Of a DNA stretch of 64,000 bases, positions 34,694-43,026 are shown piece after piece. Below the pieces are notes generated by a model. The model ran no database searches and was not told the DNA's origin. It saw only the letters and a program-made list of their open reading frames with translations. The DNA is taken from positions 310,001 to 374,000 of the forward strand of contig NZ_CP045295.1 of NCBI RefSeq assembly GCF_009363095.1. Reading direction: 5' to 3'. The translations under genes were made by a program, and so were the position numbers. Every line of letters starts with the position of its first letter. Position 1 is the first letter of the stretch. The stretch comes from Paenibacillus cellulositrophicus (GTDB lineage: Bacteria > Bacillota > Bacilli > Paenibacillales > Paenibacillaceae).

Positions 34694-34735
34694 AAGGCCT
34701 CTCCTCTTCATATGTCTTTAAGAGGGAGGCCTTTT
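34694..34735 (+). terminator. strong terminator with no gene immediately upstream
   Basis: AAGGCCTCTCCTCTT pairs with AAGAGGGAGGCCTT (one mismatch), then TTTATGT. No plus-strand gene ends before it, so it may be a leftover of a lost gene or an attenuator for the gene at 34888. Confidence 0.5.
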
Positions 34736-34887
34736 ATGTCATGATCTTTCGGTGGATGTGGGACTGCATCCGCAAAATCCTCATGCCTCGTCCATGCCAT
34801 GGTTACAATAAGAGCCCACCGCCCGGCCCAAAATCCCATCGGATGCATAGACTGATTTATCCAATGTGAGTAAGGAGGAAAAGGCTT

Positions 34888-35214
34888 TTGGTGAACAAGA
34901 AAAATAAGGGCCGATCAAAAACGGTCTCCCCCCGGCCCAAATTCCGCAAAAAACCAGTGCATATCAATGCATCTGAAAACGAGCTTGAGTGGTTGGTCAA
35001 AATCAACCCCGCCCGAGATCCCAAACAGGTCCAGTTAGTCGTAGATCTCCCGAATGAGGTATATGAATACTTACAGGAGAATGAAGTGGAATGGGATCGT
35101 GCCATTCAAAATGGTTTGCGTAGTGCAATGGAACCCGCGATAAACCCAGATTCGTTCAAGGAAATAAAGTACCGAATTCAAGTAGTTACATCCGTCGACA
35201 GCAGCGAAAGTTAA
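34888..35214 (+). CDS. hypothetical protein (108 aa)
   Basis: GGAGG lies nine bases before a TTG that opens MVNKKNKGRSKTVSPRPKFRK, a strongly basic N-terminus. The rest is soluble and mixed charged, with ENELEWLVKINPARDPKQVQ and EVDLPNEVYEYLQENEVEW-like acidic segments. No known domain is recognised. The basic tail suggests nucleic-acid binding or ribosome association, an inference only. It has no obvious operon partners. Confidence 0.55.
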   Translation: MVNKKNKGRSKTVSPRPKFRKKPVHINASENELEWLVKINPARDPKQVQLVVDLPNEVYEYLQENEVEWDRAIQNGLRSAMEPAINPDSFKEIKYRIQVVTSVDSSES

Positions 35215-35341
35215 ACGGCTTTAGGATCTGTTTCAGACGCAGGATCTGCCATGGTTTATGCGGTTGTAGCACCAGTTCTTATATTCAGCGAAGGACACCT
35301 TCGTTCAACCGAAAGTTGTACGATCCTGCCTATTAACATTG

Positions 35342-35429
35342 CGACGGCAGCCGATGATTTTGGCCGGATGCCGTCGTATTGCTCCCCGTTAACTTGAGGT
35401 CGTTACCTATTGACCAGCACCTTGCTGGT
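35342..35429. other. two hairpins in an otherwise gene-free gap
   Basis: The gap 35215-35524 has no gene. It holds CGACGGCA pairing with TGCCGTCG (35342-35376, with an additional GCC/GGC) and ACCAGCA pairing with TGCTGGT around CCT (35413-35429). Neither has a T tract, so they are structures of unknown role rather than clear terminators. Confidence 0.35.
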
Positions 35430-35524
35430 TCAATGATCCGAAAATCAATGAAAAACCGAATTTCAAGCGGGTACCTCTAGGGATCGCCGACGGTCTCTGG
35501 ATCACCAAGCTCCGATCTCCGTGG

Positions 35525-36622
35525 CTATTTTACTTTATTTAATAAGTTTGTTACCATTCTGCTCAATGTTCCTTGATCGATAAAAGGAGCAAGACTTGCC
35601 AGCAGATCCGGGCTAAGATGTTCTACTTCGACTCCAGCAATCAACTTTTCGAGATTTTCCCTGCCCAGAAAAGGAGCGAGGCTAATGATCCGGTTCGCAT
35701 CGATGGTGCCGTCTACAACCCGATCTGCCAAACGACCTAATGTCTCTCTGCTGATGAAGGGTGCGAGTTGATTCACGACATTCCAGCTCACGCTGCCTTC
35801 TTCAGCTTCTAGTATCAACCGATCCACCTGCTCCCTACCCAGAAAAGGGGCGAGGCTTACGATCCGGTTCGCATCGATGGTGCCGTCTACAACCCGGTCT
35901 ACCAAACGATTTAAAGTCTCTTTGCTGATGAAAGGTGCCAGCTCTTGGACCAAATGCCAGCTCAAGCCACCCTCTTCGACATGTTGTACCAACCGATCTA
36001 CTTGTTCTCTTCCAAGAAACGGAGCAATTTCAACCAGACGATGCACTTCTAAGGAGCCGTCAATCGATTGATCTACCAGTCGGTTTAATGTGTCACTGCT
36101 AACGAATGGAGCAAGCCCGGTAATGGCCTCCCACAGAATTTCGCTTCCTTCTACTTGTCGAACCAGTTCATCTAATGTATCTGTTCCGAGGAACGGCGCC
36201 AGACTCAAGATCACGTCTAACTTAAGGACGCTGCTGTCTAATCGTTCAGTCACCTTATGCAAAGCGCTTGCTTTTACAAACGGCGCTACTTCTACAAGCT
36301 CTTCCAGTTCCAACTCACCGGCATTAACTCTCTCTGCAACATGTTCCGGCTTGTTCTCTGCGATCTCCTCCACGATCGTTCCTAGGTGACGATGCTCCCG
36401 AACTTCTGTGTGCTCTCCTGCATTTAAAATGTCGTCTACCGTTTTGCCGAATAATCTAGCCAACTGCGGAAGCGTTCCGATATCCGGTAACGAGTCGCCC
36501 CGTTCCCATTTCGATACCGCTTGATGGCTTACATTCAGTTGATCGGCAAGTTCCAATTGTGTCAGATCCCGGTCTTTGCGAAGCTTCGAAATATAAGCTC
36601 CAATTTTACGTAAGTCGAGCAT
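35525..36622 (-). CDS. XRE regulator with nine exact 29-residue helical repeats
   Basis: This 365-residue protein has an N-terminal XRE helix-turn-helix (about 7-66: TQLELADQLNVSHQAVSKWE, which is standard) and then a repeat array. The motif A-P-F recurs at residues 113, 142, 171, 200, 229, 258, 287, 316 and 345, exactly every 29. Repeats alternate between the types APFLGxE and APFISxE, giving a 58-residue (174-base) super-repeat that is visible in the DNA (35702 and 35876 start near-identical stretches). The array probably forms an alpha-solenoid that binds a protein or ligand. GGAGG lies before the ATG, and a perfect 14-base palindrome lies 30 bases upstream. Regulatory role is inferred. 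The array's function is unknown to me. Confidence 0.8.
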   Translation of the reverse strand: MLDLRKIGAYISKLRKDRDLTQLELADQLNVSHQAVSKWERGDSLPDIGTLPQLARLFGKTVDDILNAGEHTEVREHRHLGTIVEEIAENKPEHVAERVNAGELELEELVEVAPFVKASALHKVTERLDSSVLKLDVILSLAPFLGTDTLDELVRQVEGSEILWEAITGLAPFVSSDTLNRLVDQSIDGSLEVHRLVEIAPFLGREQVDRLVQHVEEGGLSWHLVQELAPFISKETLNRLVDRVVDGTIDANRIVSLAPFLGREQVDRLILEAEEGSVSWNVVNQLAPFISRETLGRLADRVVDGTIDANRIISLAPFLGRENLEKLIAGVEVEHLSPDLLASLAPFIDQGTLSRMVTNLLNKVK

Positions 36623-36652
36623 CGTATACCTACCTCCGATTAAACAAAATGT

Positions 36653-36666
36653 ACAGTGCGCACTGT
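36653..36666. promoter_or_regulatory. perfect palindrome upstream of the repeat XRE gene
   Basis: ACAGTGCGCACTGT is a perfect 14-base palindrome 30 bases before the start codon of the XRE repeat gene, a likely autoregulatory operator. The rest of 36667-36923 shows no gene. Confidence 0.5.
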
Positions 36667-36923
36667 CGAAAACAGCATAACATTTCCAAAAACGTCAACC
36701 TATCAAGCGTTGGTTGAATGGGCACATCCGCTTTATTCAACTGCCGGTAGAATGCTTTATAAAGTAAATCGTTTTACTCTAAAAGGCAATATCTTTTGGC
36801 GGAAAATCATTTGATTTGGCCAACATATAATTCAGCAATTTAAGGCAGCCGACCTCCTGCCGACTAAGGAAAACGCTCCTATTACTGATCAGTTAATTCT
36901 GAACCTCCGGCTTAGTTATGTGT

Positions 36924-37481
36924 TTATTGGCTGCCCTGCTCAGCTTCCTCCTCTACATCCGCGAACCAGAACGTATCGCTGGTTTCATTATCGCACCCGG
37001 TTAGCTTGTAATGAGACCCGTACTCTTTATTCTTCTCGAGTTCAATACCACGGCACACCGTGCTTGGACGACCTGCATCGCTGCCAAACCCGTCCCTCGA
37101 ATTGTCATACGTATACACAATTGCCTCGGCCCCATCATAGACCAGTTCATAGAAGATTGGGTCGCCTTCATCCGTGTACTGCGTAATTCGCACCTGATTC
37201 GGCACACCCATGTCGAGATTCCCCAGAAACAGCTTCCACTTGTCGAGATTGTACATCTTCCCGTGAACATTCACGATATCACCATTCGCCGCTGCTTTGT
37301 CAGCATCATAAGGGTCAGACACAGCGGGGAACGCTTTCGGCTTCGGTGGCAGTGAAATCGTCTCTCCTTGTGCAGGAGCAGTGGAAGGATTGGTCGTATT
37401 GGTAATAGATCTGCCCGACTTCTCACTGCAGCCCGATAGCAAAACCAATCCAGCTGCTAATATTAACACCCATTTGATCAT
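36924..37481 (-). CDS. DUF4362 lipoprotein
   Basis: This 185-residue lipoprotein has the signal MIKWVLILAAGLVLLSGC, with lipobox LLSGC at residues 14-18. The mature part contains AANGDIVNVHGKMYNLDKW, NQVRITQYTDEGDPIFYEL and DNSRDGFGSDAGRPSTVC with the final TGCDN, the DUF4362 pattern. Two to three mature cysteines could form a disulfide. It is anchored outside the membrane. Function unknown. GAGGTGATGG lies before the ATG. Monocistronic. Confidence 0.75.
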   Translation of the reverse strand: MIKWVLILAAGLVLLSGCSEKSGRSITNTTNPSTAPAQGETISLPPKPKAFPAVSDPYDADKAAANGDIVNVHGKMYNLDKWKLFLGNLDMGVPNQVRITQYTDEGDPIFYELVYDGAEAIVYTYDNSRDGFGSDAGRPSTVCRGIELEKNKEYGSHYKLTGCDNETSDTFWFADVEEEAEQGSQ

Positions 37482-37771
37482 GAACCATCACCTCACATTT
37501 AACAACGCTATAGCGAGTATGAATGTTTCAATCGCAAACGCGAGTACTAGACTATTCTTCTATTTGTTGAATTAAAATGTTCCGTATACTATGACCTCCA
37601 TGTATTTAGTAAGGATTCCCAACGCCTTGATGTTCTTACACATACACGCTATTACATAGCTTCATGTCTGGAGCCAGTTTTACTTTGTATCCCCGTCCGC
37701 GTTGATAAAACTCAATTTCCAAGTATAGCCAATTAGGGATTTTTCTATTAAAATTGTCCTGGGGTGATATT

Positions 37772-37909
37772 ATGGAGAAATTAAACCGTACTGAAAGCAA
37801 CTTCAAAAGCCAGATCTACAAAGAACAAAAGGATATTCGTAAGAAACACGGAAAGAAATTTAACATTTACATTGAGGATACAGAACTTGTGAGGGCTGAG
37901 TATGATTAA
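37772..37909 (+). CDS. 45-residue basic ORF overlapping the PASTA PBP start
   Basis: GGGGTG lies five bases before an ATG that opens MEKLNRTESNFKSQIYKEQK and ends AEYD. The stop (37907-37909) overlaps the ATG of the penicillin-binding protein at 37902 by eight bases, so translation is probably coupled. The peptide is soluble and highly charged with KDIRKKHGKKFN in the middle, and it does not resemble FtsL, the usual upstream partner of such PBPs. Function unknown. Confidence 0.45.
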   Translation: MEKLNRTESNFKSQIYKEQKDIRKKHGKKFNIYIEDTELVRAEYD

Positions 37910-40181
37910 AAGAATAAAGCTCCGTGCGCTGCTCCTAGGAGGATTTATTACCCTTCTCTTTGTTGTTCTGTTGATTCGGGTATTTACGCTACAGGTTGTC
38001 AAAGGACAAGACTGGCACGAGCGGGCGGTATTCCAGTGGACGAAAAAGGTCCCGATTCCGGCAACCCGCGGCATGATCACGGACAGGAACGGCGACGTTC
38101 TCGCATCCGATGTGCCAGCTTATACGGTCATCGTCAATCCCGCTGTCATCCACGAGAACGGGCTGGAGGACGAGATTGTCGAGGGACTGCACAAGTTGTT
38201 GGGCAAGGATGAAAGCGAGCTTAAGGCACTTGTAACAGCCAAGGACGAAGAAGGCAAATACCATAAAAACCGTGAAGTCAGGAATGAAGGGTGGAAAATT
38301 AACGAAACGAAAAAGGCTCAGATCGCTGATTTCAACAAAAAGTTAATGGACCAGCTTGAGAAAGAAAAAAAAGGAATGGAGACCGGGCTGGGTTTGCTTA
38401 AGGAGCAGAAGCGGTATTATCCGAAGGGAACACTTGCGGCTCATATTTTGGGTTATACCGATCGGGACGGTGAGGCTGTCGCCGGTCTTGAGGCATCCAT
38501 AGATGATTACCTCAAAAGTACCCCCGGAGAAATGAAATACGAGAGCGACCGGCATGGAGACCAGCTTCCCCAAGCAAATATGGTGTACAAGCCGGCTGTT
38601 AATGGTAAAAATGTAAAGCTGACGATCGACGATACGATCCAGTATTATATCGAAGACGCGATGAAAGAAACGTATGAGCAGTACAAGCCGATCAGCATGA
38701 CGGTCATTGCGGCCGATCCGAAGACAATGGAAATTCTCGGGATGGCAAACCTGCCGACGTTCAACCCGAATACGTATTGGGATCCCGCGACGGATCAGAA
38801 GGACTTTTTCAACTATGCCGTGAAGGCTACGTACGAGCCGGGCTCCACGTTCAAGATTGTGACACTCGCCGGTGCGGTGCAGGAGAAACTGTTTAACCCG
38901 AACGCCTTCTACCAGTCAGGACAAATCTACGTCAAAGGGACTCATACGCCCCTCCATGACATTGTCCGCTCGGGATGGGGGCAGATCACATACCTGGAAG
39001 GCGTGAAACGCTCCAGTAACGTTGCGTTTGTCAAGCTGGGCTCGGAAATGCTCGGGAAAGACCGGCTGCTGAAATATATCAACGACTTCGGTTTCGGCCA
39101 GAAGACAGGCATTGAGCTTCCCGGCGAAATTTCCAAGACGATCAACCTCCCGGGTCCGGTTGAAGTGGCAACTGCTTCTTACGGCCACGGCGTGTCTGTG
39201 ACGCCGATTCAACAGCTGGCGGCGATCAGCGCGGTGGCAAACGGTGGAAAGCTTTTAAAACCTCATATTTTAAAAGAAATCACAGATGCGGATAATGGTA
39301 AAGTTATCAAATCTACCAATACCGACGTCGTCCGGCAGGTTATTTCCCCCGAAGCCGCCAAGGAAACGAGCAGCTATCTGGAGCAGGTTGTGGCAGACCG
39401 GACGATCGGTACAGGAAAAAGCGCATATATCGAAGGTTACCGTGTGGCTGGTAAAACAGGTACCGCAGTTAAATACGGCCCGGACAAAAAACCAGATTAT
39501 TCGAAATCCGTCGTTTCCTTTATCGGCTTCGCGCCGGTGAACGATCCGAAAATTGCCCTTATTGTCATTGTCGACCAGCCGAATGATCCGGATGTCGGTG
39601 GGGGCAAAGTGGCTGCACCTATCTTTAAGAAAATCGTGTCTCAAGCACTCCCGTATATGGGCGTGCCGAAGTCAAACACCAAAAAAACGTCCGATGGCAA
39701 AACGACGGTGGAACGTCCTGCGGCTCCGACGCTGACGAAGCTGGCGGTGAAGGACGCCAAACAAAAGCTGCTAAACGCCGGTGTCGATTTTGAGTCCATT
39801 GGCAAGGGTGCCTCAGTCATCCGGCAGTTCCCGGCAGCGGGGACGCCGATGAGTCCGGGGCAGCGCATCTATCTGCTCACGGAGGAGACTGATAAAATGA
39901 CGGTGCCGGACCTAAAAGGCGAATCGCTGCGCGATGCGCTGGATATTTTGAGCTTGCTGAAATGCTCGGTTACCGTCCAAGGGGAAGGATACGTTAGCGA
40001 GCAGCTCGTCACGGACAAGAATGGGAAGCGTTCCGTCCAGCTGACGCTGAAGCCAGTCAAGGATGAAGAGGTATCGCAGGATGCTTCATCCTCCTCCGCG
40101 GAGGGTGGTTCCATTTCGGAGGATACGTCAGCGGACGAATTGGCCGCCGGCAAGTCCGGTAAAGAAGCTGGCGATAACTGA
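37902..40181 (+). CDS. PASTA-domain penicillin-binding protein 2 (PBP2B/SpoVD-like)
   Basis: This 759-residue class B transpeptidase has a single N-terminal membrane anchor (8-30), dimerisation domain (about 50-220), transpeptidase domain (about 260-585) with the active-site serine in STFK (315-318), SSN (371-373) and KTG (518-520), and two PASTA domains (about 605-725). All catalytic motifs are intact. It is a division or sporulation septum D,D-transpeptidase, resembling SpoVD or PBP2B. It is a lone gene outside any dcw cluster, so probably an extra paralogue. The C-terminal 30 residues are Ser/Glu-rich. A small ORF overlaps its start. A terminator follows. Confidence 0.9.
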   Translation: MIKRIKLRALLLGGFITLLFVVLLIRVFTLQVVKGQDWHERAVFQWTKKVPIPATRGMITDRNGDVLASDVPAYTVIVNPAVIHENGLEDEIVEGLHKLLGKDESELKALVTAKDEEGKYHKNREVRNEGWKINETKKAQIADFNKKLMDQLEKEKKGMETGLGLLKEQKRYYPKGTLAAHILGYTDRDGEAVAGLEASIDDYLKSTPGEMKYESDRHGDQLPQANMVYKPAVNGKNVKLTIDDTIQYYIEDAMKETYEQYKPISMTVIAADPKTMEILGMANLPTFNPNTYWDPATDQKDFFNYAVKATYEPGSTFKIVTLAGAVQEKLFNPNAFYQSGQIYVKGTHTPLHDIVRSGWGQITYLEGVKRSSNVAFVKLGSEMLGKDRLLKYINDFGFGQKTGIELPGEISKTINLPGPVEVATASYGHGVSVTPIQQLAAISAVANGGKLLKPHILKEITDADNGKVIKSTNTDVVRQVISPEAAKETSSYLEQVVADRTIGTGKSAYIEGYRVAGKTGTAVKYGPDKKPDYSKSVVSFIGFAPVNDPKIALIVIVDQPNDPDVGGGKVAAPIFKKIVSQALPYMGVPKSNTKKTSDGKTTVERPAAPTLTKLAVKDAKQKLLNAGVDFESIGKGASVIRQFPAAGTPMSPGQRIYLLTEETDKMTVPDLKGESLRDALDILSLLKCSVTVQGEGYVSEQLVTDKNGKRSVQLTLKPVKDEEVSQDASSSSAEGGSISEDTSADELAAGKSGKEAGDN

Positions 40182-40241
40182 ATTGCGGCACAGATTACTC
40201 GACATTTAAGCGCGATTGTATAGTGAAGTGAAAAATAAACT

Positions 40242-40275
40242 AACCCCGCTTCTTTACATAGAAACGGGGTTTTTC
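40242..40275 (+). terminator. rho-independent terminator of the PBP gene
   Basis: AACCCCG pairs with CGGGGTT across a 17-base loop, followed by TTTTCT, 60 bases past the PBP stop codon. Confidence 0.65.
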
Positions 40276-40316
40276 TAGCGTATAAGTAAGCTCTTTATAC
40301 CTCTTGCTAATCTCCT

Positions 40317-40799
40317 TTACTTCTCGACAACCGGAATCCACATTTCCCCATATACAAATCCGTCTCGCTGCCCCATCTCAACCGTTGCATTGGGTCCGCC
40401 AACATAAGCGTAATGTTCGGCTGCTGGCAGGACTTGACCAAAGGCAATCCCAGTAAGCGTATTACTCAACTCATCAGCCGACTTCCCTTCGCCTTTAACG
40501 ACAAGATATTGTCCCTTTGGGAATTGGATCACTCTGTGTTCTTCCGGGATCGACGAATCTGTTATAACGCCAGCATAATACATCATCTTGTGATTTACCG
40601 CTTCGTTTACCGCAAAAATATAGTCGTTCGCAGCAATAGCCTTTAACGTTTCAAGTCTTCCATCCTCCTCCACAGACCGCCAAAAGTTCTCCTTCTCCTT
40701 GTTCATGCCGGCATAATCCGTGTAATCGCTCTTCAGCTCCGTCCCAATACCAAGAACGCTAAAGCTGTCTTTTTCCTCAAAGGTATACGTTGCCATCAT
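40317..40799 (-). CDS. GyrI-like effector-binding protein (copy 1)
   Basis: This 160-residue protein is a free-standing AraC effector-binding (GyrI-like) domain: FEEKDSFSVLGIGTELKSDY opens the first half, HRVIQFPKGQYLVVKGEG and GGPNATVEMGQRDGFVYGE mark the second. It is clearly a duplicate of the gene at 41450, and the promoter region is duplicated as well. AAGGAG is five bases from the first of two ATGs. Such domains bind hydrophobic ligands or act on proteins. Its own role is unknown. It follows the DoxX gene on the same strand. Confidence 0.75.
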   Translation of the reverse strand: MMATYTFEEKDSFSVLGIGTELKSDYTDYAGMNKEKENFWRSVEEDGRLETLKAIAANDYIFAVNEAVNHKMMYYAGVITDSSIPEEHRVIQFPKGQYLVVKGEGKSADELSNTLTGIAFGQVLPAAEHYAYVGGPNATVEMGQRDGFVYGEMWIPVVEK

Positions 40800-40816
40800 T
40801 CCAGCTCCTTTTTTTT

Positions 40817-40830
40817 GAATGGATCAATTC
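40817..40830. promoter_or_regulatory. imperfect palindrome upstream of GyrI-like copy 1
   Basis: GAATGGATCAATTC is symmetric at 12 of 14 positions and sits 18 bases before the ATG. It corresponds to the perfect palindrome at 41955 in the duplicated leader of copy 2. Confidence 0.4.
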
Positions 40831-40992
40831 ATTGGTTTAATTACTTGATAGGCTTATCATAACCATAAATCATATCAAAACATGATACTGTTTAGAGGAA
40901 AACAATTGTCCCCTCCCGCATCTCCCCTACCTAATATTAGGCAGGGGAAGTCTAACGGATCACGAATGAGGTGGCGTCATGTCACGCCTTAA

Positions 40993-41415
40993 TTAGAGTC
41001 TGCGGCTTTTCGGACGCAGCGCCCAGGAGGCCATGCCAAGCGCGGCATAGAAAAGCGGAAGAATTACATTGAATCCACCAACCCCATAATCATGAGCGAA
41101 CACATGAGACAAGGCCGCACCTGTCATTAGAAAAAAGATACCGCTATAAGCCCATTCCTTAAGACGGGGGAAGCCTGGCATGACGATCGCAAGGATTCCA
41201 AGCAATTTCCAAGTCCCGAGAATGTAAGTAATATATAACGGGAAACCAATATGAGTCACTAAATCGACATTGCCACCCAATCGCATCAATTGCCCGATCC
41301 CGCTTAATGCAATAGAGAATGCGAGAATGATGGTGACAGTCCAATAAGCGGCCGTCTTTCCGATCCGACGGGATTCAACCTTCGTTATTTTTTCATTACT
41401 GGTAATCGTATTCAT
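40993..41415 (-). CDS. DoxX-like membrane protein
   Basis: This 140-residue protein has four membrane helices (about 21-40, 55-75, 80-98, 110-130) and the DoxX-like features GIGQLMRLGGN and YILGTWKLLGILAIVMP. Family members are often linked with thiol or quinone redox processes. The start is the ATG at 41415 behind AGGAGGAA. It lies 34 bases downstream of GyrI copy 2 and 193 bases upstream of GyrI copy 1 with its own leader in between. Gene trio probably arose by duplication of a GyrI gene around it. Confidence 0.75.
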   Translation of the reverse strand: MNTITSNEKITKVESRRIGKTAAYWTVTIILAFSIALSGIGQLMRLGGNVDLVTHIGFPLYITYILGTWKLLGILAIVMPGFPRLKEWAYSGIFFLMTGAALSHVFAHDYGVGGFNVILPLFYAALGMASWALRPKSRRL

Positions 41416-41449
41416 TTCCATTCCTCCTAAGGTTTTATTTTTGTTTTAT

Positions 41450-41938
41450 TTACTTCTTCACAACCGGGATCCACATTTCCCCATGTACAAGGTTGTCACG
41501 GTGCCCCATCTCGACCGTTGCGTTGGGCCCGCCGACATATGCGAAGTTTTCGGCTTCGGGTAAGATTTGACCAAAGGCAATGCCGGTAAGCGTACGACTT
41601 AAATCCTCTGTCGTCTTCCCTTCGCCTTTGATGACGAGGTATGGTCCTTTAGGGAATTGGATCTCTCTGTGTTCTTCCGATACCGATAATGATGCTTCCG
41701 TCATGACGCCGACATAATACATCCTCTTGCCGTTTACCAGTTCGTTTACGGCGAAGGTGTAGTCGTTCGCAGCGACAGCCTTTAATGCGTCAAGCCTTCC
41801 ATCCTGCTCCACGGTTCGCCAGAAGTTTTCCTTCTCCTTGTTCATGCCCGCATAGTCCGTGTACTCGCTCTTCAGTTCCGTTCCAATCCCTACAACGATT
41901 AAGCTGTCTTTCTCCTCAAGGGTAAATGCTGCCATCAT
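41450..41938 (-). CDS. GyrI-like effector-binding protein (copy 2)
   Basis: This 162-residue protein is the tandem paralogue of the gene at 40317. The segments YTDYAGMNKEKENFWR and YVGGPNATVEMG are identical in both. It begins FTLEEKDSLIVVGIGTELK. GGAG is five bases from the first of two ATGs (41938, then 41935). It heads the GyrI-DoxX-GyrI group and is preceded by a perfect palindrome at 41955 plus a leader region alike to that of copy 1. Ligand unknown. Confidence 0.75.
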   Translation of the reverse strand: MMAAFTLEEKDSLIVVGIGTELKSEYTDYAGMNKEKENFWRTVEQDGRLDALKAVAANDYTFAVNELVNGKRMYYVGVMTEASLSVSEEHREIQFPKGPYLVIKGEGKTTEDLSRTLTGIAFGQILPEAENFAYVGGPNATVEMGHRDNLVHGEMWIPVVKK

Positions 41939-41954
41939 CCCAGCTCCTTTTTTT

Positions 41955-41968
41955 GATTTGATCAAATC
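41955..41968. promoter_or_regulatory. perfect palindrome upstream of GyrI-like copy 2
   Basis: GATTTGATCAAATC is a perfect 14-base palindrome 17 bases before the ATG of copy 2. It lies in the same relative position as the imperfect palindrome at 40817, with flanking sequence TATGAT and ACAGTATCATxxT elements shared, consistent with duplicated promoter regions. Confidence 0.5.
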
Positions 41969-42223
41969 ATTTGTTTTTCTTGATGGGTTAATCATAACGA
42001 TGAATCATGTCATAATATGATACTGTTTAGAGAGCCCGATACGATATCCACAATTCTGACCTGCATGACCCAACAAATCTGCCTTCATACAGCGCTCTCC
42101 ATTGACTTTAAGAGCTACATCATCAGGTTCTTTTCTAAGTTCCCAGGCTATTGACGGGATATAGTCCGAAATCTATAGTGTATTTATGTACGAAGTACAC
42201 AAACTTAACGGGAGAATCTTGAA

Positions 42224-42805
42224 ATGTCCACTAAAAAGAGATGGGTTATCACGGTTGTTGTCGTGGCAGCCATTGCCGTCATTGTTGGAACTGGCCTTTT
42301 TGTCAAACACTTCATAGATGCTCTAGTGAGTGACCCGGATGATCGTAAACAAGCCGAGAATCTAACTCCTGCACCTTCTCCGAAACCCGGGCAAACCCGA
42401 ACCGACCTTGGGAACCTTCGCACAGATGACAATGACAAAGTTGATCTACTGCTGAAAGACGCTTTAAAGCCCGAGATCGTTGTTGCAGAGCGTGACGTCG
42501 TCAACATCATGCACCATATGACCCACCAAAAGGTAAAGGCCAAGGAAAAGTGGGTCTCAATCGAAATGACGCCGGAACGGGTGCAGCTGCTGGAACAGAT
42601 CATTCAAGTCAAGGGGACGAGTTGGATCAATTACGCAAGGATGCTCGATATCGCGAAGAAATGGGAGGCCGGTGACTTTTCAACCGTCGATGAGGATCAC
42701 AACTTTTTTTGGATGATCGAAAATGGGTCGATCGGGAAAGCGAAAGGCGTTCTTACGGAGAAAGAGGAACAGGAATTCATCAAGAATACGTTTCATAAAC
42801 AATAA
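42224..42805 (+). CDS. DUF6241 membrane-anchored protein
   Basis: This 193-residue protein has one N-terminal membrane anchor (about 7-27) followed by an extracytoplasmic region with a proline-rich linker (LTPAPSPKPGQ) and the DUF6241 core: ERDVVNIMHHMTHQKVKAKEKW, then MTPERVQLLEQII. Such proteins are small and of unknown function. GGGAG lies before the ATG. The next gene starts 221 bases away, with a short hairpin (GAGCC/GGCTT) and a T tract after the stop. Confidence 0.7.
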   Translation: MSTKKRWVITVVVVAAIAVIVGTGLFVKHFIDALVSDPDDRKQAENLTPAPSPKPGQTRTDLGNLRTDDNDKVDLLLKDALKPEIVVAERDVVNIMHHMTHQKVKAKEKWVSIEMTPERVQLLEQIIQVKGTSWINYARMLDIAKKWEAGDFSTVDEDHNFFWMIENGSIGKAKGVLTEKEEQEFIKNTFHKQ

Positions 42806-43026
42806 GGAGCCCTCAGCGGCTTCTTTTTTTGCCCATAAAAAAGGCTGTCTCCTGCAAGGCAGTCCCTTCTCGCTATTGGTCTATCCAGCCATTAGTGGAA
42901 CGAAAAATACACCCCACGGTTCTGCCATGCTTCCGGCATGCTGCTATGCCGCGACAGGGTATTCACGTTTGGGCGCTGGGCGCGTATCCTATCGGGAAAG
43001 GATTTTGATTTACGGAGGCATGGACA

